Source: a virus
Direction: 5' to 3' (one strand)
DNA length: 30,264 nucleotides
IMG/VR virus record: IMGVR_UViG_3300032304_000470
Span: 1-30,264 of that record
A program made the translations under genes and the position numbers. The notes beneath the pieces are model-generated. The model searched no databases, was not told where the DNA came from, and was given only the letters and a program-made list of their open reading frames with translations. Position 1 is the first letter of the stretch, and every line of letters begins with the position of its first letter. This document shows positions 17,797 to 25,393 of the stretch, one piece after another.

Positions 17797-18480
17797 CTAT
17801 TGTCCGTCAGGGTACCAGGGGTCGTCCTCGTAAGGCCACAGGCTGCCCCGGTTAGCAATCCAGCTGGGGCTATGGCGGGTGTCGCGCCTGACGGACGCGC
17901 GGTTGCGCTGGTTGGCATCCTCGACCCGTGCCCGCTCAACGTAGCTGAGAGCCATTTTGAGAGCCTCGCCAGACACCCTCATGCCTTCCGTGCCCTTGAT
18001 GACCGGGCCTGCCAGATAGCTTGCCAGCAGCCAGGCAAGCCCCTCCGTAAAGATCGGCGGGAAGCGGGCAGCGTCGGTCACATATGCCACGTAGCGGACG
18101 ACTGCGTCCTCAGGGTTGGCGTAGATGACCCGCGTGCCGCTGCTGTCTGCACTTAGCTCAAACTCATATTCGGCCTTGTTCTCGTCGTACATCGCGTTGG
18201 GGTCGTAGACCCCAAGGATCTTCATGAAGTCCCCCGGCGCCGTGTAGCTGTACTGCCACTTGGCCGGCGGGACGACGGTGGCAGAGATATCCGCCAGCAC
18301 CGCACGCTTTACCGCAAAGCTCCACGGGTGCATGTTCAGCAGAACGTCGCGCGCCATCGGGTAGAACCGTGCGCAGTGTTCAGCCTGCGCCGAACCTTCG
18401 GGCGGGTCGATCGACGTGACGTTCGCCCTGTCTCCGATGTGAGCCAGCGCTAGGTTGCAGATATCTATGACGCTGGCCAT
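17797..18480 (-). CDS. Head-to-tail adaptor (T7 gp11-like, tail tubular protein A)
   Basis: The 227-residue product begins MASVIDICNLALAHIGD, followed by AEHCARFYPMARDVLLNMHPWSFA. The pattern CNxALxxIG...Y...R...L..HPWxFA is diagnostic for T7 gp11-type adaptors, which form the dodecameric ring joining portal to nozzle. It is slightly longer than T7 gp11 (196 residues), with a basic C-terminal extension from about residue 187. ATG 18480 follows a strong AGGAGG. The neighbours (nozzle downstream) fit perfectly. Confidence 0.92.
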   Translation of the reverse strand: MASVIDICNLALAHIGDRANVTSIDPPEGSAQAEHCARFYPMARDVLLNMHPWSFAVKRAVLADISATVVPPAKWQYSYTAPGDFMKILGVYDPNAMYDENKAEYEFELSADSSGTRVIYANPEDAVVRYVAYVTDAARFPPIFTEGLAWLLASYLAGPVIKGTEGMRVSGEALKMALSYVERARVEDANQRNRASVRRDTRHSPSWIANRGSLWPYEDDPWYPDGQ

Positions 18481-18484
18481 CGGG

Positions 18485-18490
18485 CCTCCT
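18485..18490 (-). promoter_or_regulatory. Strong Shine-Dalgarno for the adaptor gene
   Basis: The minus strand reads AGGAGG four bases before ATG 18480, a perfect match to the anti-SD sequence. It overlaps the stop codon of the 61-aa gene. It fixes the start of the adaptor gene and suggests independent, strong initiation there. Confidence 0.85.
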
Positions 18491-18674
18491 AAACGGGACT
18501 GGCTTCAAGAACGGGAGCTTCCCGCTGCTTGCGGGGCTGTCTTTCCATCTTTTGCCTGGGCTCAACGTCCTCGATCCACGAGGCGCTGAAGCTGTCGGCG
18601 ACCGTCAAAACGGTACCCGGGCGAACCCGGGTACCATCATGAAAGGCCAGTTCAGTTACTCTGACCTGCTTCAT
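18489..18674 (-). CDS. Small protein between cement and adaptor genes
   Basis: The product is 61 residues. The first half (VRVTELAFHDGTRVRPGTVLTVAD) looks like a small beta-barrel of the kind seen in minor head proteins, and the second half is basic and charged (QKMERQPRKQR). It starts three bases after the cement gene stop, with no clear ribosome binding site of its own, so it probably relies on coupling. The coding sequence contains a perfect 10-bp inverted repeat. The position suggests a minor head or head-completion factor, but I do not recognise the family. Confidence 0.6.
   Translation of the reverse strand: MKQVRVTELAFHDGTRVRPGTVLTVADSFSASWIEDVEPRQKMERQPRKQREAPVLEASPV
18612..18635 (-). 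terminator. Perfect 10-bp hairpin with UUCG loop, possible attenuator
   Basis: GGTACCCGGG (18612-18621) and CCCGGGTACC (18626-18635) are exact inverted repeats separated by four bases. In the late transcript the loop is UUCG and the stem is followed by GUUUUG. It lies inside the 61-aa gene, just after the capsid and cement genes. T7 places its partial terminator at the same point, after the capsid gene, to lower expression of tail genes. It could act as an attenuator, an RNA processing site or an mRNA 3'-end stabiliser. The T-run is short, so full termination is unlikely. Confidence 0.5.
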
Positions 18675-18677
18675 GGC

Positions 18678-19160
18678 TTAGAGCGATGCTCCAGCCGCGT
18701 CAGCTGTGGCCAGCCACTTCGACGGATCCTTTGTCAGGAAGGCGTCGATCGTGCCGGCTGTCGTCGTCGTCGTCGCCGTGATGCAGAGGATGCCAAGGTA
18801 CCGCTCGTAAGTGCCGAGCGGCAGGGCAACCATGGCAATCGTGGCGCCGGCGTTGAGCAGTGCGCTGTTGGCGGCGGCGTCATCGGTGACGATCGTGCCG
18901 GTGTCGAAGTGGACAGTGGCCGTTCCGTCAGTCGCAATCGCTGCCTGGGCATCAGAGGCCAGCTGGAAACGGATCGTACCAGCGGAACCGCCGGTGATGA
19001 TCTCGGTCGCGCCAGTCTTGATGACCAGGTACAGCTGCTCTCCGTTTCCGATGTCGGAAGTCGTTGAGCCAAGGTCGATAACGTCGGCGATCAAGGCCGT
19101 ACCCGCTGCCGCAGCGACGGACACGTTGTCGGCAAACTCAGTTCTCTCGTCCATAATCAT
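18678..19160 (-). CDS. Bbp16-like capsid cement/decoration protein
   Basis: From ATG 19160 the protein has 160 residues. It opens MIMDERTEFADN, then ALIADVIDLG...DIGNGEQLYLVI, and later MVALPLGTYERYLGILC followed by a Thr/Gly run and GTIDAFLTKDP. This order (DxxxxFsd, xxDIGxGxxLyLvv, LPxGxxeRYLxl, GxxxAFLxxdp) matches the Bbp16 cement protein family of BPP-1-type phages, which decorate and stabilise the capsid. The start is chosen because AAGGAG lies eight bases upstream; the open frame continues 20 codons further but those residues look non-coding. It follows the major capsid gene by 25 bases. Confidence 0.85.
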   Translation of the reverse strand: MIMDERTEFADNVSVAAAAGTALIADVIDLGSTTSDIGNGEQLYLVIKTGATEIITGGSAGTIRFQLASDAQAAIATDGTATVHFDTGTIVTDDAAANSALLNAGATIAMVALPLGTYERYLGILCITATTTTTAGTIDAFLTKDPSKWLATADAAGASL

Positions 19161-19185
19161 GTGATGTTCTCCTTCAGTTTGCCGA

Positions 19186-20184
19186 TTAAGCGACAGCGGT
19201 TTCAGTGTTGAGCAGCGCATCGCAACGACGCACCGGGATACCGGCGAACATCATTACCATCTTTCCGCCGATCTGCTCCATCGTCAGGGTCGAGCCGGCG
19301 ATCTTTTCCAGCATCTGACGACGCAGGAACGAACGCGCGCGGCGGTTCATGTAGAACGCCGGGCGGCCAGCCGTCAGGTTTGGTGGAGCATCAAGCGCCT
19401 GCGTCATCAGGTCGATGAGTTTGGGGCCGGAAGCAGCGTCACCCTTGAGGTCTTCCTGGTCGTACTGAATACGCACGACATAGCGCCAGTCGCGGACAGA
19501 GAGGCCGCAATCCCAGCGATAGTGCGTGCGGTATGCTTCCATACGCCCGCCGGAACCATCAACATTCTCGATCGTCACCTGGCCCTTGTCGGACATTTGC
19601 AGGCCGCCGACGCTGCCTTTGGGGTAGATGCCGTGGACAGTGTTGGAGCCCCAGCAGATCAGGTACATCGAAGCGTTGTCCGAACCGTCGATCGATGCAT
19701 TCTGGATGATGTTCTGGGCGTTCTCGGCGGCGAGGCTGTTGAAGCGCGGGGCAAAGCCCGTGATCTCCTCGGGCGCGGTCGCTTCAGAAGCGTAGAACAG
19801 CGAGCTTGCGAACTCGATGTTCATGCCTTCGATGTGAGCGCGGTCCTCGGAAAGGCGGAACGCAGCCGTGTTGCCGTTGAGGTCGGCGAGAGCCTTGTCA
19901 ACTTCAGCATAAGCTTCAAGCATGCCGCAGGTATCCGTGACTTGCACGGTGCGGCTCTTGGCCGGCTGAACGCCGCCGTAGAGCTTGCGCCATGTCGGTG
20001 TTGGGAGACCGGAGCGGATCGTCGTGCGGTGGCCGGTGGGGAGGTTACCCTCCATCCAGACCATGTCCTCAAGGACCTCATTTGTTTCCGAAAGGATCTC
20101 GACGATCGTATCGACTTTTCCATCAGGATCGAGGCGCTTGGCCACGTCCAGCAGTGTGGGGTGAATAACAGAGAGGGTTGCCAT
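19186..20184 (-). CDS. Major capsid protein, BPP-1 (Bbp17) type
   Basis: The 332-residue protein carries VAKRLDPDGK near residue 14, MEGNLPTGHRTTIRSGLPT at about 44-62, GMLEAYAEVDKALADLNGN, FRLSEDRAHIEGMN, CWGSNTVHGIYPKGS and GLSVRDWRYVVRI. These are hallmark segments of the major capsid family found in Bordetella phage BPP-1 and many related podoviruses and siphoviruses, thought to have the HK97 fold. Several hundred copies form the icosahedral shell. TAAGGAT precedes ATG 20184. The scaffold gene is immediately upstream and the cement gene immediately downstream, which is the BPP-1 order. Confidence 0.93.
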   Translation of the reverse strand: MATLSVIHPTLLDVAKRLDPDGKVDTIVEILSETNEVLEDMVWMEGNLPTGHRTTIRSGLPTPTWRKLYGGVQPAKSRTVQVTDTCGMLEAYAEVDKALADLNGNTAAFRLSEDRAHIEGMNIEFASSLFYASEATAPEEITGFAPRFNSLAAENAQNIIQNASIDGSDNASMYLICWGSNTVHGIYPKGSVGGLQMSDKGQVTIENVDGSGGRMEAYRTHYRWDCGLSVRDWRYVVRIQYDQEDLKGDAASGPKLIDLMTQALDAPPNLTAGRPAFYMNRRARSFLRRQMLEKIAGSTLTMEQIGGKMVMMFAGIPVRRCDALLNTETAVA

Positions 20185-20196
20185 TAGGCGATATCC

Positions 20197-20874
20197 TTAT
20201 GCGAGATTTGATTTGTCATATAGCCGCTGCGCCGGGTCGGAGGGTCGGTTGGTTGACCTCTCTCCGGGCACGATAGTGTCGTCAGCGATGGCCCTGCCAA
20301 TCCTGTGAAACGCCCTGATGAGTTCAGGATGATTACCCAGGCGGCTGTCATTCAGCAGCGCAGTCAACTCAGGGCTGCCGAACTTGTCCAAGGCGCGCTT
20401 GGCTACTGCCATGTTCTCGGCAAGCTTGTCGCCGCCGATCTCTTTGTCGCCTTTGACTTGTTCGATCCATGAAGCGCTGGCTTCTGCGATCGCGGTTTGC
20501 TGCATCTCAACCCATTTCTGGGCCTGCTTTGCACCAAGGTCCGCAACACGTTGAGCTTGCTCCTTCGAAAGACCAAGGTCCTTTGACAGACCCTTGAGAT
20601 CGCCAAGCGTTTCAGCGTCAACCTCGACGCCTTCGGCAAAAGCGAACTCATATTCCTCGGTGGTCGCGGGCTTGTTTTCCGCGGCCGGGGTTTCTTCAGC
20701 CGGAGCCGGCTGCTGATCGCCAGTCGCCTTGGCATCCGTCGATGCTTCTGGCGGGCTGGCCGTCGTGGACGACGCGCCTTCAGTGGTTTGTGCGGCGGTC
20801 ATCAACGTTTCTGTAGCTGCAGGCGCGGGTGCTTGTTCCGGCGCCGCTGCAACGGTATCTGTTGTCTCATTCAT
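20197..20874 (-). CDS. Capsid assembly scaffold protein
   Basis: The protein has 225 residues. The N-terminal third (about 1-72) is Ala/Thr/Pro/Glu-rich and looks disordered; a conserved-looking acidic segment follows (EEYEFAFAEGVEVDAETL, about 73-90), then long amphipathic helices (KDLGLSKEQAQRVADLGAKQAQKW). The segment with EYEF, then LSKEQAQ, is typical of phage scaffold proteins. These guide procapsid assembly and then leave. The start ATG 20874 overlaps the previous gene by eight bases. The next gene is the major capsid protein. Confidence 0.85.
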   Translation of the reverse strand: MNETTDTVAAAPEQAPAPAATETLMTAAQTTEGASSTTASPPEASTDAKATGDQQPAPAEETPAAENKPATTEEYEFAFAEGVEVDAETLGDLKGLSKDLGLSKEQAQRVADLGAKQAQKWVEMQQTAIAEASASWIEQVKGDKEIGGDKLAENMAVAKRALDKFGSPELTALLNDSRLGNHPELIRAFHRIGRAIADDTIVPGERSTNRPSDPAQRLYDKSNLA

Positions 20875-21166
20875 CTTTCATCATCTCCAGACAGCTGGCG
20901 GGAGCGTGCGTCCATGCCTGGCGCATGACGTACAGGCCCACCGCCCTTTGACCCTCGCGAAAGAACGTCTCGCTCGAGCCGGTAAAGCTTGACCGCGTCA
21001 CGCCGCAATACGTCAGCAGCTCGCGCACAATCTTGCGACCACGCTTCGATGTCATCAGCCAGGCCCAGTCCTCGGCCTCGGCCTTGCGATCAATGGCAGC
21101 GACATGGCGCTTGTCATTGTCGCGGCCCTGCTGGCTGGCGATATCGAAGGGGTCAAAGTCAATCAT
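20867..21166 (-). CDS. Bbp19-like phage protein
   Basis: The 99-residue protein has the pattern [20 protein letters not shown], then [21 protein letters not shown], which matches the Bbp19-like family of BPP-1-type phages (GRrilwxlLexcGv...F......FxEGxRnvGL). The biochemical role is not established to my knowledge; the gene regularly lies next to the scaffold and capsid genes, so a head-assembly role is inferred. ATG 21166 overlaps the stop of the 42-aa gene (ATGA), and its own end overlaps the scaffold start by eight bases, so this is a tightly coupled trio. Confidence 0.8.
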   Translation of the reverse strand: MIDFDPFDIASQQGRDNDKRHVAAIDRKAEAEDWAWLMTSKRGRKIVRELLTYCGVTRSSFTGSSETFFREGQRAVGLYVMRQAWTHAPASCLEMMKDE

Positions 21167-21291
21167 TTCTTCTTCTTGCCCGCCTTGCTGAGGGCGATGG
21201 CGATCGCCTGTTTCTGCGGACGGCCCGCCTTCATCTCCGTGCGGATGTTGGAGCTGACAGTCTTCTGGGAGGAGCCTTTCTTAAGGGGCAT
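21163..21291 (-). CDS. 42-residue basic protein, DUF6496-like
   Basis: The product begins [16 protein letters not shown] and continues [18 protein letters not shown], ending in a Lys-rich tail (SKAGKKKK). The motif S-x-x-T-V-S-x-N-I-R...E...G-x-P-x-x-Q-A-x-A-I-A is common in small phage and bacterial proteins of the DUF6496 type. AAGGA lies seven bases before ATG 21291, and its stop overlaps the start of the Bbp19-like gene. With a strongly positive charge it may bind nucleic acid or an acidic protein partner. No function is known. Confidence 0.8.
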   Translation of the reverse strand: MPLKKGSSQKTVSSNIRTEMKAGRPQKQAIAIALSKAGKKKK

Positions 21292-21393
21292 GGTTGGTCC
21301 TTGGTTTTGCGTTTCCGTCGCTGTAGGCGCCAGAGAGGATGGGGATTTGCACGTTTTATATTGCCTTGTCTGATTTGCCGGTGGCGAAGAGCA
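21292..21393. other. Short intergenic gap after the tailspike
   Basis: This 102-base gap is one of the few real gaps in the late operon. On the minus strand it holds the AT-rich box TATAAA (21355-21360), a possible -10 element, but no good -35 sequence is seen upstream of it. It could hold a promoter that drives the head genes separately from the packaging block. No convincing terminator was found. Confidence 0.3.
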
Positions 21394-23499
21394 TCAGGGC
21401 ACACCTGTTGCCGGCTTGCGGATAAACATCAGCAAAGGTTCGCGTATTTCACTGCGTGCAGCGTTACCTCCAAGGGTGATTGTGCCGACGCTTTGATCGC
21501 GTGCAGTCACCTTGGTGCTTGCCGGTGCAATCCAACGGTTCGACGTTTCATCGACAAAAACCCAGTCATCAACGGAGATTTCCGCGTCGTACCAAAGCGC
21601 CGAACCAGTATCAGTCGCGCAATTTGTCAGTGTGTTATTTCCACTCGTACTGTCCCCGCGCAGATAATATGGCAGCACAAAGAAGCGCGAATTTATGATA
21701 TAAAATTGGTCAGTCGTCAGACTGATTGGAACGAGTGTCTGCCAACCGCCAGAGCCGTTGCTTTTGTAATTGTTCTGCAATTCCGCCGTCACGGTCAAAG
21801 AAGACCTGTTTCTGACAAAGAACGTGGATCCAGTTATGCGGTCAACCAGCACGTCCCCGACATCAGGACCAAGGTACGCAAAAGCAAAATCAGACCTGGA
21901 GGAAAACACCAGAGTAAGGGTTTTTCCTGTCAATGTGCATGATGACAAAGTGGATTTGGCAATTACAGAAAAACGTTCAGGCACATGAACTGGCATTCCG
22001 TATGAGTTATAAAATTTTGCGAACTTTGTAAGGTACGGAAGCACGCTAAAACCAGCGCGCGTTGGCAGGTTTTCAGTGTTTGCAACACTTAGGAATGCAG
22101 AAGTAGCGGTGTTCCATTCTCGGAAATAGAGGTTCTGCTCAAGAGGCGCATTTATTTGGTTGGGAACAATGACGCCGTCGCATGTTCCATTGCTTGCGTA
22201 AGCAACATACTGCCTCGTAACCCCGTTTGCATCAGTGGCTGAATTGCTTGAGCCTCGTTCCGCTGAACTAAATTTGCAGCTGTCAAACACGGAATTTCCG
22301 CCAAAAACTGCAACGGATTTATAGAATGAAAACAAACACGCAATGAATTTACAGGTTTGGCCGCCTCCGACAGTCATGTCTCCGGTTGCACTATTGGAAA
22401 GAAGATAAGGCGGAATTCCTTTGTTGTTTGTTTGCGTGTTTAATCCAAAATAGCATGTCTGGAAAATAACAGACAATTCGTTTGGTCCGGCCGCTATTAT
22501 TTCGCCTAGCTGCCAAAGTGACTCGGAATAGCAATTGATAAACGAGATGGACTTAGACCACACCGTAATAAGTGTGCAAATCTTGATGTTAAAGCTGAAG
22601 TGGGTATTGATAATTGATCCGCCAAAGCTTCCGAGCTGCCGTCCATGTTGATTGTTAATTAGCGCGACGTAACAGAAATCAACTAGGCTATTAAGGATGC
22701 CAGTGCAGCGACCTTGCGAGTTGCCGACAGAAATTCCATATTTACATTCGGCAATGGTTACAGCACTAAAAGTAATAAAATCTCCATTTCCATCCGCATC
22801 GCACGGCTGAACAACAGCTCCAACAACAAAACCATCTATATAAAGATTGTGAAAAATGATTTTGCTGCTGAAGCCTTTTCCGTACTGCGGGATAGATGGC
22901 CCAAGAAATGCGGGATAGTTGACAGTTGGATAAGACGGCGTTGGGGCAGCCCCCGAATACGCATCAATGGATATGCCGGCATGAGGCGCATACCGGCTGT
23001 CCATATTTGGATTTGACGCCAGAAGCGCCGGGTCAACCCAGTTCGCCGGGTTAAGATCGTCTATGGCTGGGTTTTCCTGTCCGAAAGCATTCGACGCTAT
23101 ATATTCAAACATAGTCCCGCGAATGGATAAATTCTCAAGGCGCGAATTTCTTAAGCCTTGCATATTTATCGCGGGACGATCGGATTTAGTGGTGATAATT
23201 GCGGTGCCGGAAAAATTGGTATCTGACCTGTATCTGGGCCCATCGCCAAAAACATGCGCCGCTTGAAAAGATGTCCCGTAACCTAGGTGCAGCGTGTCGC
23301 TGGTGAGATAGCGCCCAGATGGAATATATAAAGCCTTTTTTTCAGTATAGATTGCGGCGTTTATAGCTGCCTGAAGAGCTGCCGTGTCATCCGTTACGCC
23401 GTCGCCCTTGGCGCCGTAGTTCTTGGCGTTGATGAACTGGCTGGGGAAGGCGATGTCGAGATCATTCAGCAGATCAACGTTGGTGCGTGCTTTGCTCAT
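21394..23499 (-). CDS. Tailspike-like protein with pectate-lyase-type beta-helix
   Basis: The product has 701 residues. The N-terminal head (1-25) is followed by NAKNYGAKGDGVTDDTAAL (about 25-43), the signature of pectate-lyase-superfamily tailspikes, then a long region rich in Ser, Asn, Phe, Cys and Ile with repeating short strands (FHNLYIDGF, FINCYSESL, FIACLFSF), as expected of a right-handed parallel beta-helix. The C-terminal part (about 500-701) is beta-rich and may be a trimerisation or receptor tip. Such spikes bind and often cleave host surface polysaccharide. The DNA is clearly more AT-rich than the neighbours except at the very 5' end, which suggests the receptor part was acquired separately. 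It overlaps the lipoprotein gene by four bases. Confidence 0.85.
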   Translation of the reverse strand: MSKARTNVDLLNDLDIAFPSQFINAKNYGAKGDGVTDDTAALQAAINAAIYTEKKALYIPSGRYLTSDTLHLGYGTSFQAAHVFGDGPRYRSDTNFSGTAIITTKSDRPAINMQGLRNSRLENLSIRGTMFEYIASNAFGQENPAIDDLNPANWVDPALLASNPNMDSRYAPHAGISIDAYSGAAPTPSYPTVNYPAFLGPSIPQYGKGFSSKIIFHNLYIDGFVVGAVVQPCDADGNGDFITFSAVTIAECKYGISVGNSQGRCTGILNSLVDFCYVALINNQHGRQLGSFGGSIINTHFSFNIKICTLITVWSKSISFINCYSESLWQLGEIIAAGPNELSVIFQTCYFGLNTQTNNKGIPPYLLSNSATGDMTVGGGQTCKFIACLFSFYKSVAVFGGNSVFDSCKFSSAERGSSNSATDANGVTRQYVAYASNGTCDGVIVPNQINAPLEQNLYFREWNTATSAFLSVANTENLPTRAGFSVLPYLTKFAKFYNSYGMPVHVPERFSVIAKSTLSSCTLTGKTLTLVFSSRSDFAFAYLGPDVGDVLVDRITGSTFFVRNRSSLTVTAELQNNYKSNGSGGWQTLVPISLTTDQFYIINSRFFVLPYYLRGDSTSGNNTLTNCATDTGSALWYDAEISVDDWVFVDETSNRWIAPASTKVTARDQSVGTITLGGNAARSEIREPLLMFIRKPATGVP

Positions 23500-23870
23500 T
23501 GCAGTAATGCCTTTGCTTGCGGACTATCACTAGCCAGCGGAATGTTCCGGTGTTCTGCGTCCCATCCATTGATATGTCCCAGCTCATGACACAGCCGCTT
23601 TGCGTAGCTCTCGCCCTGATAGGCGCATGGGTTGGTGATGGTGATCAGCTCGCGATCAGCGCAGGCATTAGCCAGCACAGCGGTTCCGCGTTCAATGCAC
23701 CGAGGCATGATGCGCTCTGCTGCGAGGAACTCCACGGATGCGGTGGTGTCGCTCTGGAAGCGCGCGGGAGGCGCCTGCACTGGGTCAATGCTCTGCATGG
23801 TGGCGCAGGCAGTCACAGCCAGGCCGATCAGCGCCAGCAGAAAGACATCCTTGGCGCGTTCAGAAATCAC
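23496..23870 (-). CDS. Lipoprotein with HExxH motif, possible metallopeptidase
   Basis: The 124-residue product has a typical lipoprotein signal: SERAKDVFLLALIGLAVTAC, with the lipobox ending at Cys22. The mature part contains Cys58, Cys70, Cys82 and Cys94, which may form disulfides, and the motif CHELGHINGWDAEH at 94-107. HELGH fits a zinc-binding HExxH site, and H107 is a candidate third ligand, although the spacing differs from classical metzincins (HExxHxxGxxH). It should sit on the periplasmic face of a membrane. The start is GTG 23870, with TAAGG just upstream, three bases after the previous stop. Its place among fibre genes is unusual; lysis or envelope modification are possible roles. 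Confidence 0.8.
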   Translation of the reverse strand: MISERAKDVFLLALIGLAVTACATMQSIDPVQAPPARFQSDTTASVEFLAAERIMPRCIERGTAVLANACADRELITITNPCAYQGESYAKRLCHELGHINGWDAEHRNIPLASDSPQAKALLQ

Positions 23871-23873
23871 GCC

Positions 23874-24896
23874 TTACCCCACATTCCAGGCTGCGCCGGT
23901 TGAGTAAACGGGAACAGTTACCGCGCCGCTGCCAGCGACTGCGCTGCCGAACACGGGGGCTAGTGCGTCACTGACCATCATGCGAGCGCCTGCGCCTGCT
24001 GTGGCGGCTGCGGGCAGGCTGGCAACGGTGGTAACCGCCATCCTGATCCACGAACCCATGTAGAGATTGCGCGGCCTCGTCGCCGCCGCTGCGCCGATGT
24101 CGTAGGTGTTGTCGGCTTCGGCGAGGAAGTGGCCGGCTCCAGATACATTCCAACGAATATTGCCAGCAGTGCCAAATTGTATGCTACTGGAACCACTAGT
24201 ATAAATGCGGATTGGTTTCGTAACGCCAGTGCCAGAAAAATCAGTCCAAATATCAAACTGCCCGCCAGTGCCGCCTACATTCAGCCGCTCATAATTGCTC
24301 GAATTCGTATACGTGTTGTAAATGCGGAACGCCTGCGCGTTCGTGCTGTTGTGCATTGCGATGACGTTTGCGGCGTCTCGGCGAAGCCAAGCATCCTGAG
24401 ACACCCCCATCGTAATAGTGCCGTTATCTGAAGCAGACCAGAAACCGCCACTATTAGCGATGATAAAACTATTAGACGTAACCCGACCATCTTTGCGGAC
24501 GCTGAACTTGCTGCTTGCCCCCTCTTGCAAATCCATCAGCAGCGAGCCCGACGCGGAGGCGGTGTCGGTGATGTTCAGCTTGAAAGCAGTCGGCGTGCCG
24601 CTCGTGTTCCACGTTCCGGCAAGGTCAAACATGCTCGTGGCGTCCGAGCCTGTCAGGCTGTAGTTGCTGACCAGAATGGAGGCCGCGTTTGTGTTGGTAA
24701 TGTTGTAGTTTGACCGCTTGCTATGGATAGCGCCGCTTTTGAGGACGTGGAACTGCGTTGTTCCACCGACCTGAAGATCGATCAGCATCGACGTCGCAGC
24801 CGACGCCGTGTCGGTGACGTTCATCTTGATGGCCGTGAACGTGGTCGCGACGTTGTTCCAGGTAGCCGTCAGATCACTAAGCGGTTTGGTCGCCAT
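23874..24896 (-). CDS. Fibre-like structural protein with N-terminal repeats
   Basis: The product has 340 residues. Two related segments at about 12-56 and 95-137 share the pattern TWN...TAxKxNxTDTASAxxSxLxDLQ.GxxxxFxVxKxG. Further on are FDIWTDFSGTGVTKPIRI, then ADNTYDIGAAAATRPRNLYMGS (about 262-283), and a C-terminal cap DALAPVFGSAVAGSGAVTVPV. These are typical of phage appendage or virion-surface proteins and are Thr/Ser/Asn-rich and beta-structured. It probably forms a trimeric fibre or a spike-connecting element. It lies upstream of the lipoprotein and tailspike and downstream of two small genes. Confidence 0.8.
   Translation of the reverse strand: MATKPLSDLTATWNNVATTFTAIKMNVTDTASAATSMLIDLQVGGTTQFHVLKSGAIHSKRSNYNITNTNAASILVSNYSLTGSDATSMFDLAGTWNTSGTPTAFKLNITDTASASGSLLMDLQEGASSKFSVRKDGRVTSNSFIIANSGGFWSASDNGTITMGVSQDAWLRRDAANVIAMHNSTNAQAFRIYNTYTNSSNYERLNVGGTGGQFDIWTDFSGTGVTKPIRIYTSGSSSIQFGTAGNIRWNVSGAGHFLAEADNTYDIGAAAATRPRNLYMGSWIRMAVTTVASLPAAATAGAGARMMVSDALAPVFGSAVAGSGAVTVPVYSTGAAWNVG
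24486..24863 (-). repeat. Two diverged repeats within the fibre-like gene
   Basis: The units cover about 24729-24863 (residues 12-56) and 24486-24614 (residues 95-137). They align at TWN, TDTAS, LxDLQ and FxVxKxG, with about half of the residues shared by eye. They are separated by a linker with TNTNAASILVSNYSLTGSDAT. Confidence 0.7.
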
Positions 24897-24899
24897 GTC

Positions 24900-25040
24900 T
24901 TACCCCAGAACTACGGTTTCATCGTTGTCAGTGACGACATATTCGCCAGCGTCGGTCACCACTTCGGTGAGCAGCGTGGTGCCGCCGCTGGTTGCAGCGC
25001 CGATCGCACCACGCTTGATCCAGAGCTGCAGGATACTCAC
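24900..25040 (-). CDS. 46-residue protein, possible small structural protein
   Basis: The start is GTG 25040, overlapping the previous stop as GTGA, which gives MSILQLWIKRGA and 46 residues in total. The second half is a beta-hairpin-like TEVVTDAGEYVVTDNDETVV, similar to short segments in phage virion proteins. The longer open frame upstream is a shadow of the previous gene. It has no recognisable family, and the tight coupling on both sides supports a real gene. Confidence 0.6.
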   Translation of the reverse strand: MSILQLWIKRGAIGAATSGGTTLLTEVVTDAGEYVVTDNDETVVLG

Positions 25041-25390
25041 GGCTGCATCACCAGTGTGAGCACACGCGCGCCGCCCTGGTTGACCGCTGACGCTGCCGTG
25101 CCCGACCGGATCTTCAGATACCGAACGCCAATCCAATCGCCAATGTTGAGCATTGAATAATAAGACGCCGCAACCACAACCGCGCGCTCGGTTGCTCCGT
25201 CGTACATGTTGTCAAAGTTTGTTCCATCAATCGACGCCTGGAAGGTCAGCGAGGCTGCCGTCCAGCTCGCTGGCATGTCGATTGCCACCAGTTTGCGCCC
25301 GCCGAGATCAACAACGCCAGACAGGCTGGCGCCGTTGGCAATGGTTGCGGTCGTTGTCTCAATTGCTTCTGATACGACGGGCGCGCCCAT
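25037..25390 (-). CDS. Small beta-rich virion protein
   Basis: The 117-residue product contains SGVVDLGGRKLVAIDMPASW, then LTFQASIDGTNFDNMYD, and later IGVRYLKIRSG. This pattern (overall beta sandwich with ASxDGxxFxxxYD and RYLKIRSG) is often seen in small phage proteins encoded near portal or fibre genes. It could decorate the virion or join a fibre. GAAGGG precedes ATG 25390 at a long spacing. Its stop overlaps the GTG of the next gene. Confidence 0.7.
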   Translation of the reverse strand: MGAPVVSEAIETTTATIANGASLSGVVDLGGRKLVAIDMPASWTAASLTFQASIDGTNFDNMYDGATERAVVVAASYYSMLNIGDWIGVRYLKIRSGTAASAVNQGGARVLTLVMQP

Positions 25391-25393
25391 GGG

